From contig JAWKQE010000003.1 in the NCBI GenBank assembly GCA_041390305.1, positions 225,457 through 289,456 of the forward strand: a stretch of DNA of 64,000 bases, given 5' to 3'. The notes beneath the pieces were generated by a model that searched no databases, was not told where the DNA came from, and saw nothing but the letters and a program-made list of their open reading frames with translations. The position numbers and the translations under genes are program-made. This DNA is from JACKCR01 sp041390305 (lineage in GTDB: Bacteria > Eisenbacteria > RBG-16-71-46 > CAIMUX01). This document shows positions 43,620 through 54,300 of the stretch, piece after piece (within the stretch, counting starts at the first letter, position 1; each line of letters begins with the position of its first letter).

Positions 43620-44423
43620 TTACGCGCGCTTCCGACGACGTGCGACGAGACCCGCGAGGCCGAGACCACCACCGAGGAGCAACAGGCTCGCAGGCTCCGG
43701 AATCGGGTCGGTCATCGTGCTGCCGTTCGCGAGATCGAGCCAGCCCTGACGCTCGGAGTTCCAACGCTTCAGGTACCCGTTCGTCTTGTAGCGGGTGTCG
43801 AGACCCGCGAAGCTGTGGAACCAGACGCCGATGTGGTCGTCGTAACCAGCGCCCGTCCAGTCCGTGTTGCCGGCGCTGTAGAGCGGGTTGTGGTCGACGA
43901 TGTCGGTGGCGTCGATCGAGAAACCGAGCGTCCGGCTGCCGTCGCCGTTGAGCTGGTTCCTGAGGTCGTAGACCCAGTTGCTCGCCGAGGAGTGCAGCGA
44001 CGAAAGGATCCGGTCCGGCGCGACGATTGCGTCGTCCTTCGTTCCGTCGTAGTAGCTGGACGCGTCGTTCCGGCCGTTGTAGCCGTAGACCGTCAGGCGC
44101 GGACCGCTGGAGCGGCTCGCGTCGAAGTAGAGCAGTCCGAGTTCACCCTCGTAGCCCTTCGGATTCGGCCCGTTGTTGATCGCCAGGGTGAAGCCGTCGG
44201 TGTGGGCGCTGCTGCTCGGCACGTTGCCGAAGTTCGCGTACCAGGTGAGCTTGTTCGTGTCCGAGTCGAACGACGACTGGATCCAGTTGATCGCTCCGCC
44301 CTGGTTGCTGTAGCTGCCGGTGTCGCCCGGCTGCCACTCCCAGTTGTAGACGCCCGCATTCGCAGAGCCGGCAGCCGCCGCGAGCGCAACCCCGATGGTC
44401 AGGACTTTGATGAAGTTCTGCAT
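43620..44423 (-). CDS. PEP-CTERM sorting-domain exported protein
   Basis: A 267-residue protein. The ATG at 44423 is followed by the signal peptide MQNFIKVLTIGVALAAAAGS, cleaved near ANAG. The mature protein is beta-rich, with WEWQPGDTGSYSNQGGAINW and TLAINNGPNPKGYEGELGLL. The C-terminus DPIPEPASLLLLGGGLGLAG, followed by LVARRRKRA, is a classic PEP-CTERM signal: PEP motif, hydrophobic helix and basic tail. Exosortase recognises and removes this signal, usually in organisms making extracellular polysaccharide. No exosortase gene lies in the window. The glycosyltransferase and exporter genes at 3-14 kb may belong to the same biology; this is inference. Confidence 0.9.
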   Translation of the reverse strand: MQNFIKVLTIGVALAAAAGSANAGVYNWEWQPGDTGSYSNQGGAINWIQSSFDSDTNKLTWYANFGNVPSSSAHTDGFTLAINNGPNPKGYEGELGLLYFDASRSSGPRLTVYGYNGRNDASSYYDGTKDDAIVAPDRILSSLHSSASNWVYDLRNQLNGDGSRTLGFSIDATDIVDHNPLYSAGNTDWTGAGYDDHIGVWFHSFAGLDTRYKTNGYLKRWNSERQGWLDLANGSTMTDPIPEPASLLLLGGGLGLAGLVARRRKRA

Positions 44424-44888
44424 GGTGCTCTCTTTTCCTTGCAGTTGTGTCGACCCACGCGGCGTGCCGTGGTCTGGTGCTCCAACTATGTGTTCGAATG
44501 AAACTGCAAATCGTGAGGGAAATCGACGAGTCGGCGGGGCGCCATTTCTTTGAGATAGCGAACTACGCAGCGCGTCGCTCTCCGCGCTGACGTTTCGTTC
44601 CACTCGAGCCCTGCGGCGAGTGGGCCTGTGCCCCGTCGAGAATCTCTACGATTCCCAAGCGACCATCAGAGTAGGCAAAATCTTCCGTGGTGTCAACTAT
44701 GCCGGATGAGGTCTCCGTTAACTCCACGACTCGTCCGCGGTATCGTCTCCGTCCAGGATCCTGGGCGGAGCGCTCCCGATTCGATGGGAATCGCTGTCTG
44801 AACGGTCCTCATTTGCCCAGAGATTCCCATCTCCTGGTATGCTTACTCCTTCATCCCCCATATCGCGACAACGTGAGCAGGAGTTTGG
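44424..44888. other. Gene-free promoter region with nested inverted repeats
   Basis: This 465-base region between divergent genes is less GC-rich than average. It holds a 10-base perfect inverted repeat (GATGGGAATC at 44783-44792, GATTCCCATC at 44822-44831) and an overlapping 6-base one (CGATTC at 44777-44782, GAATCG at 44788-44793), about 60-110 bases before the CRTAC1-type gene. The two hairpins cannot form together, because both use bases 44788-44792. No known riboswitch class is recognised. Confidence 0.5.
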
Positions 44889-47339
44889 ATGCATTCGAGT
44901 GTTCGGTGTTTGTGGTCTCTCGGCGGTGCTGTGGCGTTATCGGGGCTGGTCCTTCTGGGATGTGGGAGCGGGTCTTCAGGGTCGGAGAACGAGCGGGCCG
45001 GAGGCACGGACGAGGCTTCGGCCTCCGTTGCCAAGTCGAACATTGGCAATTCCAATCTTGGCTATCCAGAGGCCCGCGATCGGTCCCTGGCTGAGATCCA
45101 GGCGGACGAGAAGGCGCACGACGAGACTCACTGGGCGGCCGAGGTGCGTTCCGAGCTGTACCGGGCGGCGTTCCTCCGGCTCTGGGACGACCTCCGGACG
45201 GCCGAAGATCGGTGGGCCGTGCTCGAGACGGCCGCGCTCGGTGAGATCACGGCAGGTTCTCTCGGCCCGGCCGAGCCGGTCGAGGGGGCTCTCACACGAC
45301 GAGCCATCCTTCCCGGCGGCGGCGCGCTCTCCGGCGCCGGGCGTGCCTCCTGGATCGCGGACCTGCGGGGCCGGTTCTCACTCGAGCAGTTCGAGTTCCT
45401 TCCCAGCCGCTTCACCGACTCCGATCCTCCGCGAACCGTTTTTGCGACGGTGCTCGACCTGGCGCCGATCCCACCCGAGACGCGCCGGATCCAGGTCCAA
45501 GTGGACCTCGCCGTCACCTGGTCGAGCGAGACGGACGAGTTCCTCGACCATCCGCCCTCCGCGATCGAAGTCGTGGGCGGGCAGCTCCTCGAATGGTCCG
45601 GCCCGCCGGCGTTCGAGGACGTCCTCGCCTACGAGAACCCGAACGCGCAGATCATCCCACCGATCTGTGTCTACGATCTGGACGGGGACGGCTGGACGGA
45701 CGTCGTCTACCCGCAGACGAACCTCCTCTTCCGCAACGAAGGCGAGATGGAGTTCGAGCGCATCGACTTCGTTTCCTTCCCTCTCCGGAACTACTACGAC
45801 GCCGTCTTCGGTGACTTCGACGGCGACGGCGTGCGGGACTTCCTCGCTGCTGGAATCGGTGATACGGATGCAAGCGGACGTCCGAGCCTCTATCTCTACC
45901 AGTCCGACGATTCCGGAGCGTTCACCAACCCACCGGTGAGGGTGTACGAGAACACCTTCGCCGTGCAGCTCGCATTCGCGGCCGGGGACATCGATCGGGA
46001 TGGTGACCTCGACCTCTTCATCGGCAAGTATCTTCCGCCCTTCGTCGCCGGGCAGGTTCCGACGCCGTTCCACGACGCGAACGACGGCGTCCCGTCCGAT
46101 CTCCTCCTGAACGACGGCACAGGACACTTCACGCAGGGAATCGAGGGGTCCGGGCTCGAGAAGTTCCGGAACCGGCGCACGTTCCGTGTCTCGTTCGTCG
46201 ATCTCGACGAGGACGGCGACCTCGATCTCCTCCAGACGAACGACTTCGCGGGGACCGCGATCTACTGGAACGACGGTGGTGGGAGGTTCGAGCTCGCAAG
46301 CGAAGGTGCCCCTACCGGACCAGGGGTCGACGAAGGTTCCAGCTTCGGCATGTCCCACACGTTCGGTGACTACGACGGCGATGGCGAAATCGACTTCTAC
46401 GTCACCGGCATGTATTCGCATACCGTGCGACGGCTCATCGAGCTGGGGTTGGGACGGCCGGACCGGCCCGATGTCGACGACCACAGGATGGCGCTCGCCT
46501 ACGGCAACCGGATGTACATGGGGAACGGGGGCGGCCGGTTCGTCCAACCGCCATTCAAAGACTCGGTCGCGAACACGGGTTGGTCCTGGGGCGTGACTTC
46601 GTTCGATGTCGAGAACGACGGCGATCTCGACCTCTTCGTTGCAAACGGACACCTCTCCGGTGCATCGGTCCGGGACTACGACAGTCGGTACTGGCGTCAT
46701 GACGTCTACCAGGTCGGCTCTCAGCCGGACCCCGTGAAGAGCGCGTACTTCCTCGACAAGATGGGTTCGCTCGGGAAGTCCGAGTCGTGGGCCGGATACG
46801 AGCACAACCGTCTTCTCCTTCGCGCCGGAGACGGCTTCTTCGATGCCGGCTACGTCCTCGGTCTGGGGAGCGATGTCGACAGTCGCCACGTCGTGTCCGA
46901 GGACTTCGACCGCGACGGACGGGTCGACCTTCTCGTCGGCTTCAAGAACACTGGCACGGGGACGAAGGGATTCCGGATCGCCCGCAACCGCTGGCCGGAG
47001 GCGGGGAACTGGATCTCGATCACGCTACAGGATGGTCCGGGAGTGTCCGTGTTCGGCTCCAAGGTACTGGTCGAGACTCCGAGCGGGAAGCACACCCAGC
47101 TCGTGGTCGCGGGGGACTCGTTCTTCGCGCAGCACTCGAACCGCCGGACCTTCGGGTTGGGAGACGAGACCGAGGTCTCGCGCGTGGTCGTGACGTGGCC
47201 GGGCGGGAAGACCAGCGTGCTCGAGTCACCGGCCATCGGGAAGGACCACGTCATCGCCCCGAACGCCGCGGGTCCCCACGAGGCGGACTCCCACGATACC
47301 TGCACGCCGGGGGAGGCCGCCGCCTCTTCCGACACCTGA
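44889..47339 (+). CDS. CRTAC1-family FG-GAP/VCBS lipoprotein
   Basis: An 816-residue protein; ATG 44889 follows AGGAGTTTGG. The N-terminus has the lipobox LVLLGC and a Gly/Ser linker. About residues 255-640 carry FG-GAP/VCBS repeats: DLDGDGWTDVVYP, DFDGDGVRDFLAAG, DIDRDGDLDLFIG, DLDEDGDLDLLQ, DYDGDGEIDFYV, DVENDGDLDLFVANGHL, DFDRDGRVDLLVG. The C-terminal part is ASPIC/UnbV (GSKVLVETPSGKHTQLVVAG, VVVTWPGGKTSVLE), which with NGHL defines CRTAC1 proteins. Each DxDxDG loop probably binds calcium. The lipoprotein is likely surface-exposed; the role is unknown, with adhesion or glycan binding often supposed. It is related in part to the giant lipoprotein at 39990, on the other side of the PEP-CTERM gene. 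Confidence 0.85.
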   Translation: MHSSVRCLWSLGGAVALSGLVLLGCGSGSSGSENERAGGTDEASASVAKSNIGNSNLGYPEARDRSLAEIQADEKAHDETHWAAEVRSELYRAAFLRLWDDLRTAEDRWAVLETAALGEITAGSLGPAEPVEGALTRRAILPGGGALSGAGRASWIADLRGRFSLEQFEFLPSRFTDSDPPRTVFATVLDLAPIPPETRRIQVQVDLAVTWSSETDEFLDHPPSAIEVVGGQLLEWSGPPAFEDVLAYENPNAQIIPPICVYDLDGDGWTDVVYPQTNLLFRNEGEMEFERIDFVSFPLRNYYDAVFGDFDGDGVRDFLAAGIGDTDASGRPSLYLYQSDDSGAFTNPPVRVYENTFAVQLAFAAGDIDRDGDLDLFIGKYLPPFVAGQVPTPFHDANDGVPSDLLLNDGTGHFTQGIEGSGLEKFRNRRTFRVSFVDLDEDGDLDLLQTNDFAGTAIYWNDGGGRFELASEGAPTGPGVDEGSSFGMSHTFGDYDGDGEIDFYVTGMYSHTVRRLIELGLGRPDRPDVDDHRMALAYGNRMYMGNGGGRFVQPPFKDSVANTGWSWGVTSFDVENDGDLDLFVANGHLSGASVRDYDSRYWRHDVYQVGSQPDPVKSAYFLDKMGSLGKSESWAGYEHNRLLLRAGDGFFDAGYVLGLGSDVDSRHVVSEDFDRDGRVDLLVGFKNTGTGTKGFRIARNRWPEAGNWISITLQDGPGVSVFGSKVLVETPSGKHTQLVVAGDSFFAQHSNRRTFGLGDETEVSRVVVTWPGGKTSVLESPAIGKDHVIAPNAAGPHEADSHDTCTPGEAAASSDT

Positions 47340-47493
47340 TCGTACGCGGGTACGGCGACGCCCGGGGTCGTCGGCGGCACTCGGCCTGGATGCTCCTGAA
47401 ACTCGGGTCGACTGCATCTCTCCGGTCGGGGGTAGCGAATCACCCTACGAAGGGAGAGACTCTCCCGGGCGAAGCGTCCCGTGCGAGGTGATC

Positions 47494-48948
47494 GTGGCGA
47501 CCCAGACCTTTTCGAGTGACATTCCCGTTCCGCGGGACGCGCTTTCCGTGTGGCACTTTGCACCGGGTGCGTTCGAGCGCCTGTCTCCGCCCTGGGACGA
47601 CGTCACGCTTCTTCACCAGGACCGACCGATCGCCGAAGGCGCCTCCGCGGAGATCCTCCTGCGGAAGGGACCGTTCCGGAGTCGCTGGCGCGTCCGTCAC
47701 TCCGAAGTCGTGCCCGGCGGATCGTTCCAGGACGAGCAGGTCTCCGGGCCTTTCGCGGTCTGGAGGCATCGACACCTCTTCGAGACGGGCCGGTGACCTC
47801 CGCGAGCTGAGACGGCTCGGATGGGCCGTCGACGATAGGCGCAGTCGCTGTGCCTCGAGAGAGCCGGCTCGCGCCTGACGAGGCTCACCTACCGCCTTCC
47901 GCCTGAACCGCTCTCGCGTTGGGTGGCGGGCGGGTATGTCCGTGGGGAGCTGCGCCGATCTTCCGCCATCGGCATTGCTTCGACGCGATCCGGATCTCGC
48001 CCGTCATTCGCTCTATCCCGCGACGCGACTCCGCATCGCGATCAGCGGGGGCACGGGGCTCGTCGGCTCTGCTCTTCCGCCTACCTCGCGACGGCGGGGC
48101 ACGAGGTGCTGTTTGAGCACCTGGCGGTCGCAGTGGTCCTTCGTGGCGGGTCGGGTCGAATGGTCGATTCGAGAAGGGACGATCTGACGCGGCTGCGCTC
48201 GAAGAGGGTGGACGCCGTCGCACCTCGCAGGTGCGCCGATCGCGGTGAGGTGGACGGACGAGGCGAAGCGGTCGATCCGGGAGAGGAGTCGGTCGAGGGC
48301 ACATCGCTTCTCGCCAAAGCGCTGGCCGGGCTCCAGCGCCCGCCGAGAGTTCGTCCACCTCCGCCGTCGGTTTCTACGGCCGCGGAATCGACGATGAGCC
48401 GCGCGTTTGAGTCCTCGTCCGCTGGCAGCGGACTCTCGCCGATGCTCGCGAAGTGGAATGAGCCTGCCGCGGATCCGGCCCGTGAGCGCGGGATCCGCTG
48501 TCCATCCGAGGCTCGGAGTCGCCTCCCCGAAGGGCGCGCTCGCGAAGATGCTTCCGGCGTTCCAGTTCGGGGGCGGGCGGTCCGATCGGGAGCGGACGTC
48601 AGTGGTTCCCCCGGATCTCGTCGACGTGCTTCGGTGGAATCGAACATCTCATCCACCGAGACGACGTGCATGGGCCGGCTAACTCACGCACCGGGAAGCG
48701 CCCGTCAGGGTCCGAGTTCGCCGGTGTTCTCGGCCGGGTTCTGAGGCGGCCCTCCTTCGCTCCGCCGCCTGCATTCGTCGTGCGCAGTTCGGGAGACAGG
48801 TCACCTTAAAGGCCGCTCTCCGGAGTCCCAGTCGCCTTGTGCGTTGGCCGAGAGCGGCTTCAGTTCTACATCCGTCACCGAAGCGGCCTGGTGGAGGGAC
48901 GAGCTTGGGCGATGGAAGTGGGGCGACGCTCAGGCCGGTGGTTGGTGA
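47494..48948 (+). pseudogene. SRPBCC domain fused to TIGR01777 NAD-dependent epimerase, many frame breaks
   Basis: GTG 47494 follows GAGGTGATC. The first frame reads FSSDIPVPRDALSVWHFAPG, FERLSPPWDDVTLL and GSFQDEQVSGPFAVWRHRHL, the SRPBCC (cell-division-inhibitor-like) domain. Other frames then give RLTYRLPPEPLSRWVAGG, the Rossmann start LRIAISGGTGLVGSAL, WTDEAKRSIRESR, GIRCVHPRLGV, PKGALAKMLPAFQFGGG and GIEHLIHRDDVHGPAN, VLGRVLRRPSFAPPPAFVV, all in the order of a TIGR01777 epimerase. The expected end falls near 48948. At least six indels are needed. The similarity that remains means either recent loss or a poor consensus. The family is a putative NAD(P)-sugar-nucleotide epimerase of unknown substrate. 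Confidence 0.65.
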
Positions 48949-49002
48949 GAGGCTCGGCGGAGCGAGCCTCAGCTCGGTGGCTCCGCGCGCCTCTCGCGCC
49001 GT

Positions 49003-49479
49003 GTGGGACGCGCGACCTTCGCACGCACCTCCGAGTCGTTGCCCCTGCTTCTCCTTTTTCTCGTGGCGATTCTCCTTCTGCGCGCTCGGGGAGCCTCGCC
49101 CGCTCATCTCGGAGGTCCGATGGATCGGCTTTCTCCCTGCCCGGGGTCGCCCAACTGCGTGTCGAGTCAGGACACGGATGACGGTCACTCGATCGCGCCG
49201 CTCCGTTTCTCCGGCTCTCCGAGTCGGCGCAGGGAGCCGTCTCCAGGACGTGATCACAGGAATGGCGCGGACGCGGATCGTGACCGTCACACCCACTCAC
49301 CACGCCGAGTTCAGGATCGCCGTCTTCGGCTTCGTCGACGACGTCGGAGTGCCTGCTCGGGCCCGAAGACGACGATCCAGATCCGGTCGGCTCCTGCGCG
49401 CGTCGGGTACTCCGATCTGGGAGTGAACCGGAGGCGGATGGAGAAGATCCGGAAGGCGTTCGAGTCCGGCCCCGAGTAG
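49003..49479 (+). pseudogene. DUF1499 family protein, frame-broken
   Basis: The start is uncertain. An N-terminal helix (LPLLLLFLVAILLLRARG) precedes MDRLSPCPGSPNCVSSQDTD and HSIAPLRFSGS, the family signature PCPxSPNCVSSQ. After a shift near 49215-49255, another frame gives LQDVITGMARTRIVTVTPTH, HAEFRIAVFGFVDDV, and after a second shift near 49350-49400 RVGYSDLGVNRRRMEKIRKA to the stop at 49479. All three parts match DUF1499 in order, so two or three indels are responsible. The function is unknown; some members are lipoproteins or membrane proteins. Same-strand spacing from the epimerase gene is about 55 bases. Confidence 0.65.
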
Positions 49480-49691
49480 AAGCAGCCCGCGCCCCATCCG
49501 AAGGTCCGGCGGAGGGCTTGCAGGAGCAACCCCACGACGGCGCGACGAAGACGCGCGTACCTCGCTATCGAACGATACGATGCCATCAATCGGTTCCCTG
49601 GCCGCGTGCGGGTGTTAACTCCGCGGGGCATCCGAGATGGGTGCGCCGGGGAGCGAAGCTGTCGGGCCGTCTGCCGTGCTCTCCACCGCAA

Positions 49692-50137
49692 ATGAAGGCG
49701 GAGGACCGAATGCTACCAACGGTGTCTACATCGTGACGACGACGTGGGAAGGGAAGCGGTCGGGGCTGGCCGTGGCGTGGGCCACACAGGTCGAGAAGCA
49801 TCACCTGCTCATCAGCATCGGGAAGGAGAGCTCACTCGTCAGCAGATCCCGTCGTCCTGGTGCCCGGCCTGAGCCAGCTCCACGAAGCCCAGTCGGAGCT
49901 CGCGCGCACCTTCTACCGGTCGAGTCGGACAGCGACAAGTTCGCGGAACGGAGACCGAGGAGTGGGGACCGGCGCGCCGATCCTCACGGACCGGTTCCAG
50001 GCCTCTGAGCGTTCGGTCGTGTCCACGCAGGAACTCGAAGGGCAGGTCCTCATCACGGGCCGGTGCTTCGCAACGAGCCGCCGCGCGCCGACGTCGAGCC
50101 GCTCGCCTACATCACCGCGGACTACTACGAGGACTAG
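49692..50137 (+). pseudogene. Flavin-reductase-like FMN-binding protein, frame-broken
   Basis: ATG 49692 starts MKAEDRMLPT; a nearby frame gives NGVYIVTTTWEGKRSGLAVA, WATQVEKHHLLISIGKESS. This is the FMN-binding split-barrel signature (GVYxVTT, SG, W). Other frames give LARTF-like SELARTFYRSSRT, DKFAER, WGTGAPILTD (out of frame in part), VVSTQELEGQVLITGR and YITADYYED with a stop at 50135-50137. Three or more indels are needed. Intact relatives reduce flavin with NAD(P)H or bind FMN in rubredoxin-linked electron transfer. The gene is the third of the broken block. Confidence 0.6.
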
Positions 50138-50257
50138 GAGGCCGCAGAGCGAGCTCCCGCTGACTGGATCGCGTCAGGTCCGAACCTGGTTCGTGGCTCG
50201 CCTCCAGGACTCGACCGCTTCGCTCGAGGACTCGAGTTTCGACGACCTCGACTTCGA

Positions 50258-51122
50258 CTACTCGGACCAGGATCTTCAGCAGGTACTTGCCGTACTCGTT
50301 CTTCGCCATCGGCTCGGCCAGTGCACGCACCTCGTCGGCACTGATCCATCCCCGACGGTAGGCGATCTCTTCGAGGCAGGAGACCATCAGGCCCCGCCGC
50401 CTTCGATCGTCTGGATGAAGCTGTTGGCCTGGAGTAGCGACTCGTGCGTTCCCGTGTCGAGCCAGGCCACGCCACGTCCGATCTTCTCGACGTGGAGCTG
50501 CCTGCGCTCGAGATACTTCCGGTTGAGGTCGAGGTGATCTCGAGTTCGTTGCGCGCCGACGGCTTCAGGCTCTCCGCGAGCTCCACCACCTGGTGATCGT
50601 AGAAGTAGAGCCTGGTCACCGCCCAATCACTCTGGGTGCGGGACGGCTTCTCCTCGATGCTGATCGCGGTCCCCGCTTGTCGAACTCCACGACGCCGTAG
50701 CGGTGGGGATCGGAGACCTGAGGAACGAACACGGTCGCACCCCCTTCGCGTGTGGCGGCCGCGCGTAGCGTCTGGTGGTGCCGCCCGTAGAAGATGTTGT
50801 CGCCGAGAACGAGGACGGAACGGTTCGTGTCTGCGAGGAACGGCTGATGAAACGCCTGCGCCGCCAGCCCTCGGGCCGTGGCTGGGCCGCGTACTGGATG
50901 TCGAGACCGACCCAGCTCCCGTCGCCGAGGAGCCTCTGAAGCTCGACTGATCCTCCGGCGTCGTGATGACCAGCACTTCCCGGACCTCGGCCAACATGAG
51001 CGGAGAGCGGGTAGTAGATCATCGGCTTGCGTTGTGATCGGGACGAGCTGCCGTTCAGCGCTCTCGTGGCGGGAAGATGTGGGCGCGTGCCGCTTCCTGC
51101 CGGCGAGGATGATGCCTTTCAT
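50258..51122 (-). pseudogene. rfbA: Glucose-1-phosphate thymidylyltransferase (RfbA), frame-broken
   Basis: The ATG at 51122 (MKGIILAG, then out-of-frame sequence) is the normal RfbA opening. Further parts in several frames: ERQLVPI, MIYYPLSA, REVLVITTPEDQ, VLGDNIFYG, GATVFVPQVSDPHRYGVVEF, AISIEEKPSRTQSDWAVTRL, YFYDHQVVELAESLKPSARN, ELEIT, KYLERRQLHVEKIGRGVAWL, DTGTHESLLQANSFIQTIE, VSCLEEIAYRRGWISADEVR and YGKYLLKIL. Order and content are those of RfbA over its entire length, with at least five indels; a stop can be placed at 50258-50260. RfbA makes dTDP-glucose, first step of dTDP-rhamnose for surface glycans. rfbB, rfbC and rfbD are not nearby. Confidence 0.75.
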
Positions 51123-51342
51123 CGGGGGTTCCTTGTCGTTCGAGGTCACGTTTCGCCAGGGGGCAGGCTCACGACGCACGGACGCGGCCCGAGCCATTCC
51201 TCGAACCGCGTCCTCGGGGCCGGTCTCGAGCGGTGTGTGGGGACCAGCCGCTCGCCGCCTGGCGGCCGAAGCGCCCTTGCCACTCGCTCCGGTGGAAGGC
51301 CTACCGCAGCAGGGTCACTCCCCTTTGCGTTCGCGTCCTCGG

Positions 51343-54300
51343 TCAGGCCGTTCTCAGCTGGTAGAAGTAGACGCCGCTGGGGAGCCGCGTGCCGCTCGTG
51401 CTCCGGCCGTCCCAGACCAACTGCGTCCGGCCGGGCTCGATCTTCTGTTCGAGGGTCCGAACCTTCCGCCCCGAGGCGTCGAAGAGCTCGAGTGCGAGGT
51501 CGCCCGTCGCGTTCTGTCCCGAATCGATCGAGAACATGACCCAGTCCCGCATCGGGTTGGGACTCACGCGCGAGAGCTGCACGGTATCGATCCGGGGGAG
51601 CGTCGGTTCCACCGAGGACGGGTCGACGCCTCCACCTTCGAGGCACCAGATCCGTCCCTCGCCCGGGCTGCCGAGATCCTGGGTGCCGGCGATCACGTCC
51701 CAGGTGCCGTTGCCGGTCACGTCCGGGATCGCGCGTACGGAGAAGACGAGGGCGCCGACGTTCGTCGACCAGATGAGGTCTCCGGTCGCGCCGCTCACAC
51801 AGTAGACGGAATGCGTCTGCGCGCCGGCGATGATGTCGACGACACCGTCGCCGTCGACGTCCGGGATCCAGCTCGCGGACCAGATGTTGTGACCGGTGAC
51901 GTAGAACCAGTGAATCGCCCCGGTCATGCCGTCGAGCACGCGGAAGAAGTTCGAGAGTTCGGCGACCACGACGTCGGGGTGGCCGTCGCCCGTGACGTCG
52001 GGGATCGACTCGACGCGGATCACCTCGCCCGCCGTTGCGTGCGTCCAGAGGACGCTTCCGTTCGTGCCGTCCAGGCAGACGACGCTTGGAGCCCAGGTAC
52101 CGGCGATGACGTCGTTGATGCCGTCACCCGAGACGTCCTCGATTGCATCGAGGGACCAGACGGAGCCGCCGGTGGAGGCGCTCCAGAGGAGCTGCGCGCT
52201 TCCGGTGCTCGCGCCGCTCACGCAGTAGACGCGGTCGTCGACGAAGTTGCCGCCCGCACCGCCGATGGCGTCGGCCAGTCCGTCGCCGTTGACGTCCTCG
52301 AGCCAGTTCGCGGAGAGGAACGCGTCCGGGCTGAACTGACGGAAGCGGACCGCGCCGGTCGCGCCGTCGAAGCAATAGAGCTGGTGGGCGCCCGTGCCCG
52401 GTTCGCCGTCGGAACCCGCGGCCGCGAGCACTTCCTCGACGCCGTCGCCGCTCACGTCCGGCATCGCGATGACGGAGTAGACCCAGCCGCCGTTGTCGTC
52501 GACGTGGGTGTCGTACTGCCAGATGAGCGATCCGGTCGACGAGGCGCGCATCTCGACGCGCCGGCTTCCCCACGCCGTTCCGCGGATGACTTCGGGGCGT
52601 TCGTCACCGTTGAGGTCCGGCCCCAGGGCGAGACACTGGTCGCCGTATCCGCCGCCGGCTCCGGCGCCTGCCTGCCAGATCCCGACGCCGACTCCGTGGC
52701 TGTTGCCGAAGAACGTCTGCAGCGGCGCGCCACTGGCGCCCGCGTCGTAGCTCTCCATGGCGGCTTCGGGGCGGCCGTCGCCGGTGAGGTCCGGGAGTTC
52801 CTGCACGGTGACGACGTTCTCGATTCCGTCCGCGTACCAGACCGGTTCGCCTCCGGCGAAGTCCACGGGGACTCCGTTGCCGGTGACCGAGACGATCTCC
52901 GTCGGATTGGAGGGATCGTTCGTGACGATGCTGAGCTCGGCATCGATCGGTCCGACTGCGTCGGGCTCGAAGACGATCTGCACCGGCAGCTGCTCAAAGG
53001 TCGAGAGCGGGAACGGGAGCTCCGGCAGTCCGAGCGCGCGGACCTGACCGTCGTTGCTCGTCACGGAGATCACGTTCAGGTCCTCGAACCCGCGGTTCTG
53101 GATGGTGAGGACCCGGTCACGCACGAGTCCGGCGCCCGTGTCCTGGAACGTGAGTGGGTCGGGGCTCGCGAGAACGGTCGGGTCGAACGGGACGCCGGTT
53201 CCGAAGAGCACCACGTCCAGCGTGCCTTCGTCGATGTCGTTCGAGACGATCTCGAGGTTGGCCTGGAAGTTTCCGGCCACGGTCGGATCGAAGTAGACGT
53301 TGAACGAGGCCTGGTTGCCGGCCGGGATGGTGAGCGGAAGGCCGGGTGAGTCGAAGGAGAAGGGCGAGGACGTCGTGATCGAGGAGATGACGAGGTCTCC
53401 GTCGCCTTCGTTCGTCAGAGTCTGGTTCCGCGTTCCCGTCGATCCGAGCGCGACGAACCCGAACTGCTGTTCCACCGGGATCGGATTGATGTCGGGAGTT
53501 CCGGCGCCGGCGAGGTCGATCTTGAAGATGCTCCGACCGGACTGACCGATCGTGTTCGCGATGACCCACATGTAGCCGCCGCCGAGCGCGACGCCCTTGG
53601 GGGACGTGTTCGGCGTCTCGAAGCTGGAGAGGACGGTGCCGAGCGCGTCGAGATTCCAGATCCGCTCCGGATCGCCCTCGAGGTCGTCCATTCCGTTCCA
53701 GTACGTGCCTGTTCCGGAGTCGTACGCGATGCCGTAGGGTTGTGTGCCCTGCGTCGGGATCGTCCCCTGAGTCGAGCCGTCGGCCGGGTCGACGAGAAGG
53801 ATGCCGGCGGTCGGGTTCGGGTAATAGCTCGTGACGACGAGCTGTGTACCGTTCCAGGAGAGCCCGCCGACCGCGTCGGTCGGCGTCGGGATCGTGTCGA
53901 GGAACGCGCCGTTGATCCCTACCTTGTAGAGGAAGTCCTTTCCGAAGTCGCCCGCGACCCAGAAGCCGGTTCCGTCCCAGGCCACACCGTGGTTCGCGCC
54001 GTTCGCGATGTGGTTCTGGTCGTAGGGCGTGGGCAGCGTCTGGACGACGTTTCCGTTCGCGGGGTCGATCTTCTTGATGAACCCGTCGGTGTCGTCGCCC
54101 ATCCAGAGGAAGCCGTCGTGGTACTCGAGTCCCCACGCACCGCTCGTGGTGGGGAAGATGTCGACGACGGACTGGGCGTGCGCAATCGAAGGCTGCATGA
54201 TCGCGGCGGTGGTCAGGGCGAACGTGCCGATGACGGCGAGGAGGAACGGGCCGATCGCGGCGAGTGCGAACGTGCCGTTGGCGGCGACGGCGGATGCGGT

